Assembly (NCBI GenBank): GCA_037013495.1
Contig: CM072810.1
Coordinates: 50,144,843-50,208,842, forward strand
Direction: 5' to 3'
From: Hippophae tibetana
Lineage: Eukaryota > Streptophyta > Magnoliopsida > Rosales > Elaeagnaceae
Length of the DNA: 64,000 nucleotides
Part shown: positions 11,912-24,656 of the stretch, piece by piece
Position numbering within the stretch: the stretch's first letter is position 1
How the letters are laid out: each line of letters opens with the position of its first letter
Program-made: the position numbers and the translations under genes
The notes under the pieces: model-generated
Told to the model about the DNA's origin: nothing
What the model saw: only the letters and a program-made list of their open reading frames with translations
Database searches by the model: none

Positions 11912-14095
11912 GAACTTTAAAAGATGATAACTTTTGACTCGGGTATTGAAACGACTATATTATTATATGAAACCGAAGCTCTTAGCGATTCACACAATAT
12001 CAGATGGCCTCAAATTTGGAATATCATTTTTGTACCTAAATTTCACCATTTACATCATTTATTGAGGGTTTTTAGTTTTTTGCCCACCATTTCCGTTGTA
12101 CTTACTTTCGATTTTATTCAAAAGATCCGTAAAGGAGATATTGGTGCAAACAAAGGGTTCTTTATTTATGTGTTCAATACATATATATTCCTCCTATAAA
12201 AATGAGTAAAGAAAAAGGAAAAGGGTACTGTTCCCATTTAAAAAAGGAACAAACATTTGATAAATCGGAGTTCCAACTTTAAACGACGATAAAATTTTAC
12301 TTGCATATCGAGACAACTATTTTAATATATCAAAATGAAGCCCGTTCCGATTCAAAAAATCTGATGTGGCCCCGCAAAGGAACCACAATTTTGTACCAAA
12401 ATTCCATCGTTTACATCATTTACCGATGGTTTTAAGTGTTTGTCTCACCATTTCCGTTGTACTTACTTTCTATTATATTGAAAAGAGCCGTAAAGGAGAT
12501 ATTTGTTCAAACAAATTGTTCTTTATTTATGTGTTAAATCAATATATATTCTTCAAAAAAAATATGAGAAAAGTGAAAGGAAAAGGCTATTATTCCCATT
12601 TTAAAAAGGAACAAAACATTTGATAAATCGGAGTTCCAACATTAGAGGACGATAAATTTTTACTCTGTTATCGAAAAAACTATTATAATATATCAAAATG
12701 AAGCGCGTACCGATTCAAACAATCTGATTTGGCCCCAAAAAGGAACCACATTTTTGTACGCAAATTCCATCGTTTACATCATTTACCGAGGGTCTTAAGT
12801 GTTTGTCTCACAATTTCCGTTGTACTTACTTTCTATTTTTTTCAAAAGTGCCGTAAAGAAGATTTTGGTGCAAAGAAAGGGTTCTTTATTTATGCATTCA
12901 ATCAATATCTATGCTTCCAAAAAACAAATAAGGGAAGAGAAAAAGAAAGGAGGTACTGTTCAGATTTTAAAAAAGAATAAAACATTTGATAAGTCGCAAT
13001 TTCAACTTTAAAAGATGATAACTTTTGACTCGGGTATTGAAACGACTATATTATTGTATGAAACCGAAGCTCTTAGCGATTCACACTATATGAGATGGCC
13101 TCAAATTTGGAATATCATTTTTGTACCTAAATTTCACCATTTACATCATTTATTGAGGGTTTTTAGTTTTTTGCCCACCATTTCCGTTGTACTTACTTTC
13201 GATTTTATTCAAAAGAGCCATAAAGGAGATATTGGTGCAAACAAAGGGTCCTTTATTTATGTGTTCAATCCCTATATATTCTTCCAAAAAAAAATGAGTG
13301 AAGAAAAAGGAAAAGGCTACTGTTCCCATTTAAAAAAGGAACAAAACATTTGATAAACCGGAGTTCCAACTTTAAACGACGATAAACTTTTACATGCATA
13401 TCGAGACAACTATCTTAATATATCAAAATGAAGCCCGTCCCGATTCAAAAATCTGATGTGGCCTCACAAAGGAACAACATTCTTGTACCCAAATTCCATC
13501 GTTTGCATCATTTACCGAGTTTTTTAAGTTTTTGTCTCACCATTTCCGTTGTACTTACTTTCTATAATATTGAAAAGAGCCTTAAAGGAGATATTTGTCC
13601 AAACAAATCGTTCTTTATTTATGTGTTAAATCAATATATATTCTTCCAAAAAAAATATGAGAAAAGTGAAAGGAAAAGGCTATTGTTCCCATTTTAAAAA
13701 GGAACAAAACATTTGATAAATCGGAGTTCCAACATTAAAGGACGATAAATTTTTACTCTGTTATCGAAACAACTATTATAATATATCAAATTGACACCCG
13801 TACCGATTCAAACAATCTGATTTGGCCCCACAAAGGAACCACATTTTTGTACGAAAATTCCATCGTTTACATCATTTACCGAGTGCTTTAAGTGTTTGTC
13901 TCACAATTTCCGTTGTACTTACTTTCTATTTTATGCAAAAGAGTCGTAAAGGAGATTTTGGTGCAAACAAAGGGTTCTTTATTTATGCGTTCAATCAATA
14001 TCTATGCTTCCAAAGAAAAAATAAGGGAAGAGAAAAAGAAAGGAGGTACTGTTCACATTTTTAAAAAGAATAAAACATTTGATAAATCGCAATTT
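11912..14095. repeat. 2,184-base tandem duplication (two HORs), copy 1
   Basis: This block of six monomers is followed directly by a copy of itself at an offset of exactly 2,184 bases. I saw no difference between the two on reading. Shared private variants include AAGGAACAAACATTTG (two bases missing), GAAGCGCGTACCG, CCCCGCAAAGG and GATGTGGCCTCACAAAGG. The left limit is set by the AATTGAACTTTAAAAG variant just upstream of 11924, which the second copy lacks. Confidence 0.88.
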
Positions 14096-16279
14096 CAACT
14101 TTAAAAGATGATAACTTTTGACTCGGGTATTGAAACGACTATATTATTATATGAAACCGAAGCTCTTAGCGATTCACACAATATCAGATGGCCTCAAATT
14201 TGGAATATCATTTTTGTACCTAAATTTCACCATTTACATCATTTATTGAGGGTTTTTAGTTTTTTGCCCACCATTTCCGTTGTACTTACTTTCGATTTTA
14301 TTCAAAAGATCCGTAAAGGAGATATTGGTGCAAACAAAGGGTTCTTTATTTATGTGTTCAATACATATATATTCCTCCTATAAAAATGAGTAAAGAAAAA
14401 GGAAAAGGGTACTGTTCCCATTTAAAAAAGGAACAAACATTTGATAAATCGGAGTTCCAACTTTAAACGACGATAAAATTTTACTTGCATATCGAGACAA
14501 CTATTTTAATATATCAAAATGAAGCCCGTTCCGATTCAAAAAATCTGATGTGGCCCCGCAAAGGAACCACAATTTTGTACCAAAATTCCATCGTTTACAT
14601 CATTTACCGATGGTTTTAAGTGTTTGTCTCACCATTTCCGTTGTACTTACTTTCTATTATATTGAAAAGAGCCGTAAAGGAGATATTTGTTCAAACAAAT
14701 TGTTCTTTATTTATGTGTTAAATCAATATATATTCTTCAAAAAAAATATGAGAAAAGTGAAAGGAAAAGGCTATTATTCCCATTTTAAAAAGGAACAAAA
14801 CATTTGATAAATCGGAGTTCCAACATTAGAGGACGATAAATTTTTACTCTGTTATCGAAAAAACTATTATAATATATCAAAATGAAGCGCGTACCGATTC
14901 AAACAATCTGATTTGGCCCCAAAAAGGAACCACATTTTTGTACGCAAATTCCATCGTTTACATCATTTACCGAGGGTCTTAAGTGTTTGTCTCACAATTT
15001 CCGTTGTACTTACTTTCTATTTTTTTCAAAAGTGCCGTAAAGAAGATTTTGGTGCAAAGAAAGGGTTCTTTATTTATGCATTCAATCAATATCTATGCTT
15101 CCAAAAAACAAATAAGGGAAGAGAAAAAGAAAGGAGGTACTGTTCAGATTTTAAAAAAGAATAAAACATTTGATAAGTCGCAATTTCAACTTTAAAAGAT
15201 GATAACTTTTGACTCGGGTATTGAAACGACTATATTATTGTATGAAACCGAAGCTCTTAGCGATTCACACTATATGAGATGGCCTCAAATTTGGAATATC
15301 ATTTTTGTACCTAAATTTCACCATTTACATCATTTATTGAGGGTTTTTAGTTTTTTGCCCACCATTTCCGTTGTACTTACTTTCGATTTTATTCAAAAGA
15401 GCCATAAAGGAGATATTGGTGCAAACAAAGGGTCCTTTATTTATGTGTTCAATCCCTATATATTCTTCCAAAAAAAAATGAGTGAAGAAAAAGGAAAAGG
15501 CTACTGTTCCCATTTAAAAAAGGAACAAAACATTTGATAAACCGGAGTTCCAACTTTAAACGACGATAAACTTTTACATGCATATCGAGACAACTATCTT
15601 AATATATCAAAATGAAGCCCGTCCCGATTCAAAAATCTGATGTGGCCTCACAAAGGAACAACATTCTTGTACCCAAATTCCATCGTTTGCATCATTTACC
15701 GAGTTTTTTAAGTTTTTGTCTCACCATTTCCGTTGTACTTACTTTCTATAATATTGAAAAGAGCCTTAAAGGAGATATTTGTCCAAACAAATCGTTCTTT
15801 ATTTATGTGTTAAATCAATATATATTCTTCCAAAAAAAATATGAGAAAAGTGAAAGGAAAAGGCTATTGTTCCCATTTTAAAAAGGAACAAAACATTTGA
15901 TAAATCGGAGTTCCAACATTAAAGGACGATAAATTTTTACTCTGTTATCGAAACAACTATTATAATATATCAAATTGACACCCGTACCGATTCAAACAAT
16001 CTGATTTGGCCCCACAAAGGAACCACATTTTTGTACGAAAATTCCATCGTTTACATCATTTACCGAGTGCTTTAAGTGTTTGTCTCACAATTTCCGTTGT
16101 ACTTACTTTCTATTTTATGCAAAAGAGTCGTAAAGGAGATTTTGGTGCAAACAAAGGGTTCTTTATTTATGCGTTCAATCAATATCTATGCTTCCAAAGA
16201 AAAAATAAGGGAAGAGAAAAAGAAAGGAGGTACTGTTCACATTTTTAAAAAGAATAAAACATTTGATAAATCGCAATTT
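14096..16279. repeat. 2,184-base tandem duplication (two HORs), copy 2
   Basis: This is the second copy of the preceding six-monomer block. Similarity continues into the next A monomer until about 16,460, where CCATTTTCGTTG replaces CCATTTCCGTTG. The apparent lack of differences implies a very recent duplication or an assembly duplication. Confidence 0.88.
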
Positions 16280-19200
16280 CAACTTTAAAAGATGATAACT
16301 TTTGACTCGGGTATTGAAACGACTATATTATTATATGAAACCGAAGCTCTTAGCGATTCACACAATATCAGATGGCCTCAAATTTGGAATATCATTTTTG
16401 TACCTAAATTTCACCATTTACATCATTTATTGAGGGTTTTTAGTTTTTTGCCCACCATTTTCGTTGTACTTACTTTCGATTTTATTCAAAAGATCCGTAA
16501 AGGAGATATTGGTGCAAACAAAGGGTTCTTTATTTATGTGTTCAATACATATATGTTCCTCCTAAAAAATAAGTAAAGAAAAAGGAAAAGGGTACTTTTC
16601 CCATTTAAAAAAGGAACAAAACATTTGATAAATCGGAGTTCTAACTTTAAACGACGATAAAATTTTACTTGCATATCGAGACAACTATTTTAATATATCA
16701 AAATGAAGCCCGTTCCGATTCAAAAAATCTGATGTGGCCCCACAAAGGAACCACAATTTTGTACCAAAATTCCATCGTTTACATCATTTACCGATGGTTT
16801 TAAGTGTTTGTCTCACCATTTCCGTTGTACTTACTTTCTATAATATTGAAAAGAGCCGTAAAGGAGATATTTGTTCAAACAAATTGTTCTTTATTTATGT
16901 GTTAAATCAATATATATTCTTCAAAAAAAATATGAGAAAAGTGAAAGGAAAAGGCTATTGTTCCCATTTTAAAAAGGAACAAAACATTTGATAAGTCGGA
17001 GTTCCAACATTAAAGGATGATAAATTTTTACTCTGTTATCGAAACAACTATTATAATATATCAAATTGACACCCGTACCGATTCAAACAATCTGATTTGG
17101 CCCCACAAAGGAACCACATTTTTGTACGCAAATTCCATCGTTTACATCATTTATCGAGGGTGTTAAGTGTTTGTCTCACAATTTCCGTTGTACTTACTTT
17201 CTATTTTTTTCAAAAGTGCCGTAAAGAAGATTTTGGTGCAAACAAAGGGTTCTTTATTTATGCGTTCAATCAATATCTATGCTTCCAAAAAACAAATAAG
17301 GGAAGAGAAAAAGAAAGGAGGTACTGTTCACATTTTAAAAAAGAATAAAACATTTGATAAATCGCAATTGAACTTTAAAAGATGATAACTTTTGACTCGG
17401 GTATTGAAACGACTATATTATTATATGAAACCGAAGCTCTTAGCGATTCACACAATATCAGATGGCCTCAAATTTGGAATATCATTTTTGTACCTAAATT
17501 TCAACATTTACATCATTTATTGAGGGTTTTTAGTATATTGCCCACCATTTCCGTTGTACTTACTTTCGATTTTATTCAAAAGATCCGTAAAGGAGATATT
17601 GGTGCAAAAAAAGTGTCCTTTATTTATGTGTTCAATCCCTATATATTCTTCCAAAAAAAATGAGTAAAGAAAAAGGAAAAGGCTAATGTTCCCATTTAAA
17701 AAAGGAACAAAACATTTGATAAATCGGAGTTCCAACTTTAAATGACGATAAAATTTTACATGCATATCGAGAAAACTATTTTAATATATCAAAATGAAGC
17801 CCGTACCGATTCAAAAAATCTGATGTGGCCCCACAAAGGAACCACATTTTGGTACCGAAATTCCATCGTTTGCATCATTTACCGAGGGTTTTAAGTGTTT
17901 GTCTCACCATTTCCGTTGTACTTACTTTCTATAATATTGAAAAGAGCCGTAAAGGAGATATTTCTCCAAACAAATTGTGCTTTATTTATGTGTTAAATCA
18001 ATACATATTCTTCCAAAAAAAATATGAGACAAGTGAAAGGAAAAGGCTATTTTTGCCATTTTAAAAAGGAACAAAACATTCGATAAATCGGAGTTCCAAC
18101 ATTAGAGGACGATAAATTTTTACTCTGTTATCGAAAAAACTATTATAATATATCAAAATGAAGCCCGTACCGATTCAAACAATCTGATTTGGCCCCAAAA
18201 AGGAACCACATTTTTGTACGCAAATTCCATCGTTTATATCATTTATCGAGGGTCTTAAGTGTTTGTCTCACAATTTCCGTTGTACTTACTTTCTATTTTT
18301 TTCAAAAGTGCCGTAAAGAAGATTTTGGTGCAAAGAAAGGGTTCTTTATTTATGCGTTCAATCAATGTCTATGCTTCCAAAAAACAAATAAGGGAAGAGA
18401 AAAAGAAATGAGGTACTATTCACATTTTAAAAAAGTATAAAACATTTGATAAGTCGCAATTTCAACTTTAAAAGATGATAACTTTTGACTCGGGTATTGA
18501 AACGACTATATTATTGTATGAAACCGAAGCTCTTAGCGATTCACACTATATGAGATGGCCTCAAATTTGGAATATCATTTTTGTACCTAAATTTCACCAT
18601 TTACATCATTTATTGAGGGTTTTTAGTTTTTTGCCCACCATTTCCGTTGTACTTACTTTCGATTTTATTCAGAAGAGCCATAAAGGAGATATTGGTGGAA
18701 ACAAAGGGTCCTTTATTTATGTGTTCAATCCCTATATATTCGTCCAAAAAAAATGAGTAAAGAAAAAGGAAAAAGCTACTGTTCCCATTTAAAAAAGGAA
18801 CAAAACATTTGATAAATCGGAGTTCCAACTTTAAACGACGATAAACTTTTACATGCATATCGAGACAACTATTTTAATATATCAAAATGAAGCCCGTCCC
18901 GATTCAAAAAATCTGATGTGGCCCCACAAAGGAACCACATTTTGGTACCCAAATTCCATCGTTTGCATCATTTACCGAGGGTTTTAAGTGTTTGTCTCAC
19001 CATTTCCGTTGTACTTACTTTCTATAATATTGAAAAGAGCCGTAAAGGAGATATTTGTCCAAACAAATCGTTCTTTATTTATGTGTTAAATCAATATATA
19101 TTCTTCCAAAAAAAATATGAGCAAAGTGAAAGGAAAAGGCTATTGTTCCCATTTTAAAAAGGAACAAAACATTTGATAAGTCGGAGTTCCAACATTACAG

Positions 19201-20249
19201 GACGATAAATTTTTACTCTGTTATCGAAACAACTATTATAATATATCAAATTGACACCCGTACCGATTCAAACAATCTGATTTGGCCCCACAAAGGAACC
19301 ACATTTTTGTACGCAAATTCCATCGTTTACATCATTTATCGAGGGTGTTAAGTGTTTGTCTCACAATTTCCGTTGTACTTACTTTCTATTTTTTTCAAAA
19401 GTGCCGTAAAGAAGATTTTGGTGCAAACAAAGGGTTCTTTATTTATGCGTTCAATCAATATCTATGCTTCCAAAAAACAAATAAGGGAAGAGAAAAAGAA
19501 AGGAGGTACTGTTCACATTTTAAAAAAGAATAAAACATTTGATAAATCGCAATTGAACTTTAAAAGATGATAACTTTTGACTCGGGTATTGAAACGACTA
19601 TATTATTGTATGAAACCGAAGCTCTTAGCGATTCACACTATATGAGATGGCCTCAAATTTGGAATATCATTTTTGTACCTAAATTTCACCATTTACATCA
19701 TTTATTGAGGGTTTTTAGTTTTTTGCCCACCATTTCCGTTGTACTTACTTTCGATTTTATTCAAAAGAGCCATAAAGGACATATTGGTGCAAACAAAGGG
19801 TCCTTTATTTATGTGTTCAATCCCTATATATTCTTCCAAAAAAAATGAGTGAAGAAAAAAGAAAAGGGTACTGTTCCCATTTAAAAAAGGAACAAAACAT
19901 TTGATAAATCGGAGTTCCAACTTTAAAACACGATAAAATTTTACTTGCATATCGAGACAACTATTTTAATATATCAAAATGAAGCCCGTTCCGATTCAAA
20001 AAATCTGATGTGGCCCCGCAAAGGAACCACAATTTTGTACCAAAATTCCATCGTTTACATCATTTACCGATGGTTTTAAGTGTTTGTCTCACCATTTCCG
20101 TTGTACTTACTTTCTATTATATTGAAAAGAGCCCCAAAAGAGATATTTGTTCAAACAAATTGTTCTTTATTTATGTGTTAAATCAATATATATTCTTCAA
20201 AAAAAATATGAGAAAAGTGAAAGGAAAAGGCTATTATTCCCATTTTAAA

Positions 20250-23200
20250 AAGGAACAAAACATTTGATAAATCGGAGTTCCAACATTAAAGGATGCTAAA
20301 TTTTTACTCTATTATCGAAACAACTATTATAATATATCAAAATGAATCCCGTACCGATTCAAACAATCTGATTTTTTCCCAAAAAGGAACCACACTTTTG
20401 TACGCAAATTCCATCGTTTACATCATTTATCGAGGGTCTTAAGTGTTTGTCTCACAATTTCCGTTGTACTTACTTTCTATTTTTTTCAAAAGTGCCATAA
20501 AGAAGATTTTGGTGCAAACAAAGGGTTCTTTATTTATGCATTCAATCAATATCTATGCTTCCAAAAAACAAATAAGGAAGAGAAAAAGAAAGGAGATACT
20601 GTTCACATTTTAAAAAAGAATAAAACATTTGATAAATCGCAATTTCAACCTTAAAAGATGATAACTTTTGACTCGGGTATTGAAACGACTATATTATTGT
20701 ATGAAACCGAAGCTCTTAGCGATTCACACTATATGAGATGGCCTCAAATTTGGAATATCATTTTTGTACCTAAATTTCACCATTTACATCATTTATTGAG
20801 GGTTTTTAGTTTTTTTCCCACCATTTCCGTTGTACTTACTTTCGATTTTATTCAAAAGAGCCCTAAAGGAGATATTGGTGCAAACAAAGGGTCCTTTATT
20901 TATGTGTTCAATCCCTATATATTCTTCCAAAAAAAATGAGTGAAGAAAAAAGAAAAGGCTACTGTTCCCATTTAAAAAAGGAACAAAACATTTGATAAAC
21001 CGGAGTTCCAACTTTAAACGACGATAAACGTTTACATGCATATCGAGACAACTATCTTAATATATCAAAATGAAGCCCGTCCCGATTCAAAAATCTGATG
21101 TGGCCCCACAAAGGAACAACATTCTTGTACCCAAATTCCATCGTTTGCATCATTTACCGAGTTTTTTAAGTTTTTGTCTCACCATTTCCGTTGTACTTAC
21201 TTTCTATAATATTGAAAAGAGCCGTAAAGGAGATATTTGTCCAAACAAATCGTTCTTTATTTATGTGTTAAATCAATATATATTCTTCCAAAAACAATAT
21301 GAGAAAAGTGAAATGAAAAGGCTATTGTTCCCATTTTAAAAAGGAACAAAACATTTGATAAATCGGAGTTCCAACATTAAAGGACGATTAATTTTTACTC
21401 TGTTATCGAAACAACTATTATAATATATCAAATTGACACCCGTACCGATTCAAACAATCTGATTTGGCCCCACAAAGGAACCACATTTTTGTACGAAAAT
21501 TCCATCGTTTACATCATTTACCGAGTGCTTTAAGTGTTTGTCTCACAATTTCCGTTGTACTTACTTTCTATTTTATGCAAAAGAGTCGTAAAGGAGATTT
21601 TGGTGCAAACAAAGGGTTCTTTATTTATGCGTTCAATCAATATCTATGCTTCCAAAGAAAAAATAAGGGAAGAGAAAAAGAAAGGAGGTACTGTTCACAT
21701 TTTTAAAAAGAATAAAACATTTGATAAATCGCAATTTCAACTTTAAAAGATGATAACTTTTGACTCGGGTATTGAAACGACTATATTATTATATGAAACC
21801 AAAGCTCTTAGCGATTCACACAATATGAGATGGCCTCAAATTTGGAATATCATTTTTGCACCTAAATTTCACCATTTACATCATTTATTGAGGGTTTTTA
21901 GTTTTTTGCCCACCATTTTCGTTGTACTTACTTTCGATTTTATTCAAAAGATCCGTAAAGGAGATATTGGTGCAAACAAAGGGTTCTTTATTTATGTGTT
22001 CAATACATATATATTCCTCCTAAAAAATGAGTAAAGAAAAAGGAAAAGGGTACTTTTCCCATTTAAAGAAGGAACAAAACATTTGATAAATCGGAGTTCT
22101 AACTTTAAACGACGATAAAATTTTACTTGCATATCGAGACAACTATTTTAATATATCAAAATGAAGCCCGTTCCGATTCAAAAAATCTGATGTGGCCCCA
22201 CAAAGGAACCACAATTTTGTACCAAAATTCCATCGTTTACATCATTTACCGATGGTTTTAAGTGTTTGTCTCAATATTTCCGTTGTACTTACTTTCTATA
22301 ATATTGAAAAGAGCCGTAAAGGAGATATTTGTTCAAACAAATTGTTCTTTATTTATGTGTTAAATCAATATATATTCTTCAAAAAAAATATGAGAAAAGT
22401 GAAAGGAAAAGGCTATTGTTCCCATTTTAAAAAGGAACAAAACATTTGATAAATCGGAATTCCAACATTAAAGGACGATAAATTTTTACTCTATTATCCA
22501 AACAACTATTATAATATATCAAATTGAAGCCCGTACCGATTCAAACAATCTGATTTGGCCCCACAAAGGAACCACATTTTTGTACGCAAATTCCATCGTT
22601 TACATCATTTACCGAGTGCTTTAAGTGTTTGTCTCAGAATTTCCGTTGTACTTACTTTCTATTTTATTCAAAAGAGCCGTAAAGGAGATTTTGGTGCAAA
22701 CATAGGGTTCTTTATTTATGCGTTCAATCAATATCTATGCTTCCAAAGAAAAAATAAGGGAAGAGAAAAAGAGAGGAGGTATTGTTCACATTTTAAAAAA
22801 GAATAAATCATTTCATAAATCGCAATTTCAACTTTAAAAGATGCTAACTTTTGACTCGGGTATTGAAACGACTATATTATTATATGAAACCGAAGCTCTT
22901 AGCGATTGACACAATATGAGAAGGCCTCAAATTTGGAATATCTTTTTTGTACCTAAATTTCACCATTTACATCATTTATTGAGGCTTTTTAGTTTTTTGC
23001 CCAGCATTTCCGTTGTACTTACTTTCGATTTTATTCAAAAGATCCGTAAAGGAGATATTGGTGCAAAGAAAGGGTTCTTTATTTATTTGTTCAATACATA
23101 AATATTCTTCGAAAAAAATTGAGTAAAGAAAAAGGAAAAAGCTACTATTCCCATTTAAAAAAGGAAATAAACATTTGATAAATCGGAGTTCCAACTTTAA

Positions 23201-23260
23201 ACGACGATAAACTTTTACTTGCATATTGAGACAACTATTTTAATATATCAAAATGAAGCC
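20250..23260. repeat. Older segmental duplication, copy 1 (offset 4,364 bases)
   Basis: It resembles 24.61-27.62 kb at an offset of 4,364 bases (four HORs). Shared variants include AAAGGATGCTAAATTTTTAC, ATGAATCCCGTACC, AAATAAGGAAGAG, and GCGATTGACACAATATGAGA, in which TTC has become TTG. There are scattered differences, so it is older than the 2,184-base duplication. The ends are approximate. Confidence 0.7.
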
Positions 23261-24295
23261 CGTACCGATTCAAAAAATCTGATGTGGCCCCACAAAGGAA
23301 CCACATTTTGGTACCCAAATTCCATCGTTTGCATCATTTACCGAGGGTTTTAAGTGTTTGTCTCACCATTTCCGTTGTACTTACTTTCTATAATATTGAA
23401 AAGAGCCGTAAAGGAGATATTTGTCCAAACAAATCGTTCTTTATTTATGTGTTAAATCAATATATATTCTTCCAAAAAAAATATGAGAAAAGTGAAAGGA
23501 AAAGGCTATTGTTCCCATTTTAAAAAGGAACAAAACATTTGATAAGTCGGAGTTCCAACATTAAAGTACGATAAATTTTTACTCTGTTATCGAAACAACT
23601 ATTATAATATATCAAATTGACACCCGTACCGATTCAAACAATCTGATTTGGCCCCACAAAGGAACCACATTTTTGTACGCAATTTCCATCGTTTACATCA
23701 TTTATCGAGGGTGTTAAGTGTTTGTCTCACAATTTCCGTTGTACTTACTTTCTATTTTTTTCAAAAGTGCCGTAAAGAAGATTTTGGTGCAAACAAAGGG
23801 TTCTTTATTTATGCGTTCAATCAATATCTATGCTTCCAAAAAACAAATAAGGGAAGAGAAAAAGAAAGGAGGTACTGTTCACATTTTAAAAAAGAATAAA
23901 ACATTTGATAAATCGCAATTGAACTTTAAAAGATGATAACTTTTGACTCGGGTATTGAAACGACTATATTATTATATGAAACCGAAGCTCTTAGCGATTC
24001 ACACAATATCAGATGGCCTCAAATTTGGAATATCATATTTGTACCTAAATTTCACCATTTACATCATTTATTGAGGGTTTTTAGTTTTTTGCCCACCATT
24101 TCCGTTGTACTTACTTTCGATTTTATTCAAAAGATCCGTAAAGGAGATATTGGTGAAAACAAAGGGTTCTTTATTTATGTGTTCAATACATATATATTCC
24201 TCCTATAAAAATGAGTAAATAAAAAGGAAAAGGGTACTGTTCCCATTTAAAAAAGGAACAAAACATTTGATAAATCGGAGTTCCAACTTTAAACG

Positions 24296-24656
24296 ACGAT
24301 AAAATTTTACTTGCATATCGAGACAACTATTTTAATATATCAAAATGAAGCCCGTTCCGATTCAAAAAATCTGATGTGGCCCCACAAAGGAACCACATTT
24401 TTTACCCAAATTCCATCGTTTACATCATTTACCGAGGTTTTTAAGTGTTCGTCTCACCATTTCCGTTGTACTTACTTTCTATTATATTGAAAAGAGCCGT
24501 AAAGGAGATATTTGTTCAAACAAATTGTTCTTTATTTATGTGTTAAATCAATATATATTCTTCAAAAAAATATGAGAAAAGTGAAAGGAAAAGTCTATTA
24601 TTCCCATTTTAAAAAGGAACATAACATTTGATAAATCGGAGTTCTAACATTAAAGG
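24296..24656. repeat. B monomer of the type otherwise seen only after 51 kb
   Basis: This 361-base B monomer has CACATTTTTTACCCAAATTC (one G missing) and GAGGTTTTTAAGTGTTCGTC. Both variants are absent from nearby B monomers. They recur in the B monomers near 51.3, 52.4, 54.2, 55.3, 57.4, 58.5 and 61.4 kb, and partly at 62.5 kb. Confidence 0.85.

Larger units (their letters stand above)
4275..11923. repeat. Seven regular trimeric HORs (starts 4275 to 10832)
   Basis: The unit starts are 4275, 5369, 6461, 7553, 8647, 9739 and 10832, spaced 1,091-1,094 bases. The block is internally mosaic. The stretch near 3.6-5.3 kb resembles 6.9-8.6 kb at an offset of 3,278 bases. The stretch near 5.35-6.24 kb resembles 9.72-10.61 kb at an offset of 4,370 bases. 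One C copy (near 10,650) has a one-base T-run expansion that breaks the reading frame seen in its siblings. Confidence 0.9.

Noticed and set aside
20341..20400. Possible insertion or foreign sequence at GATTTTTTCCCAAAAAGG
   Set aside because: The monomer length is unchanged and the flanks align normally, so this is a short run of substitutions (TTGGCCCC to TTTTTCCC) in one C monomer.
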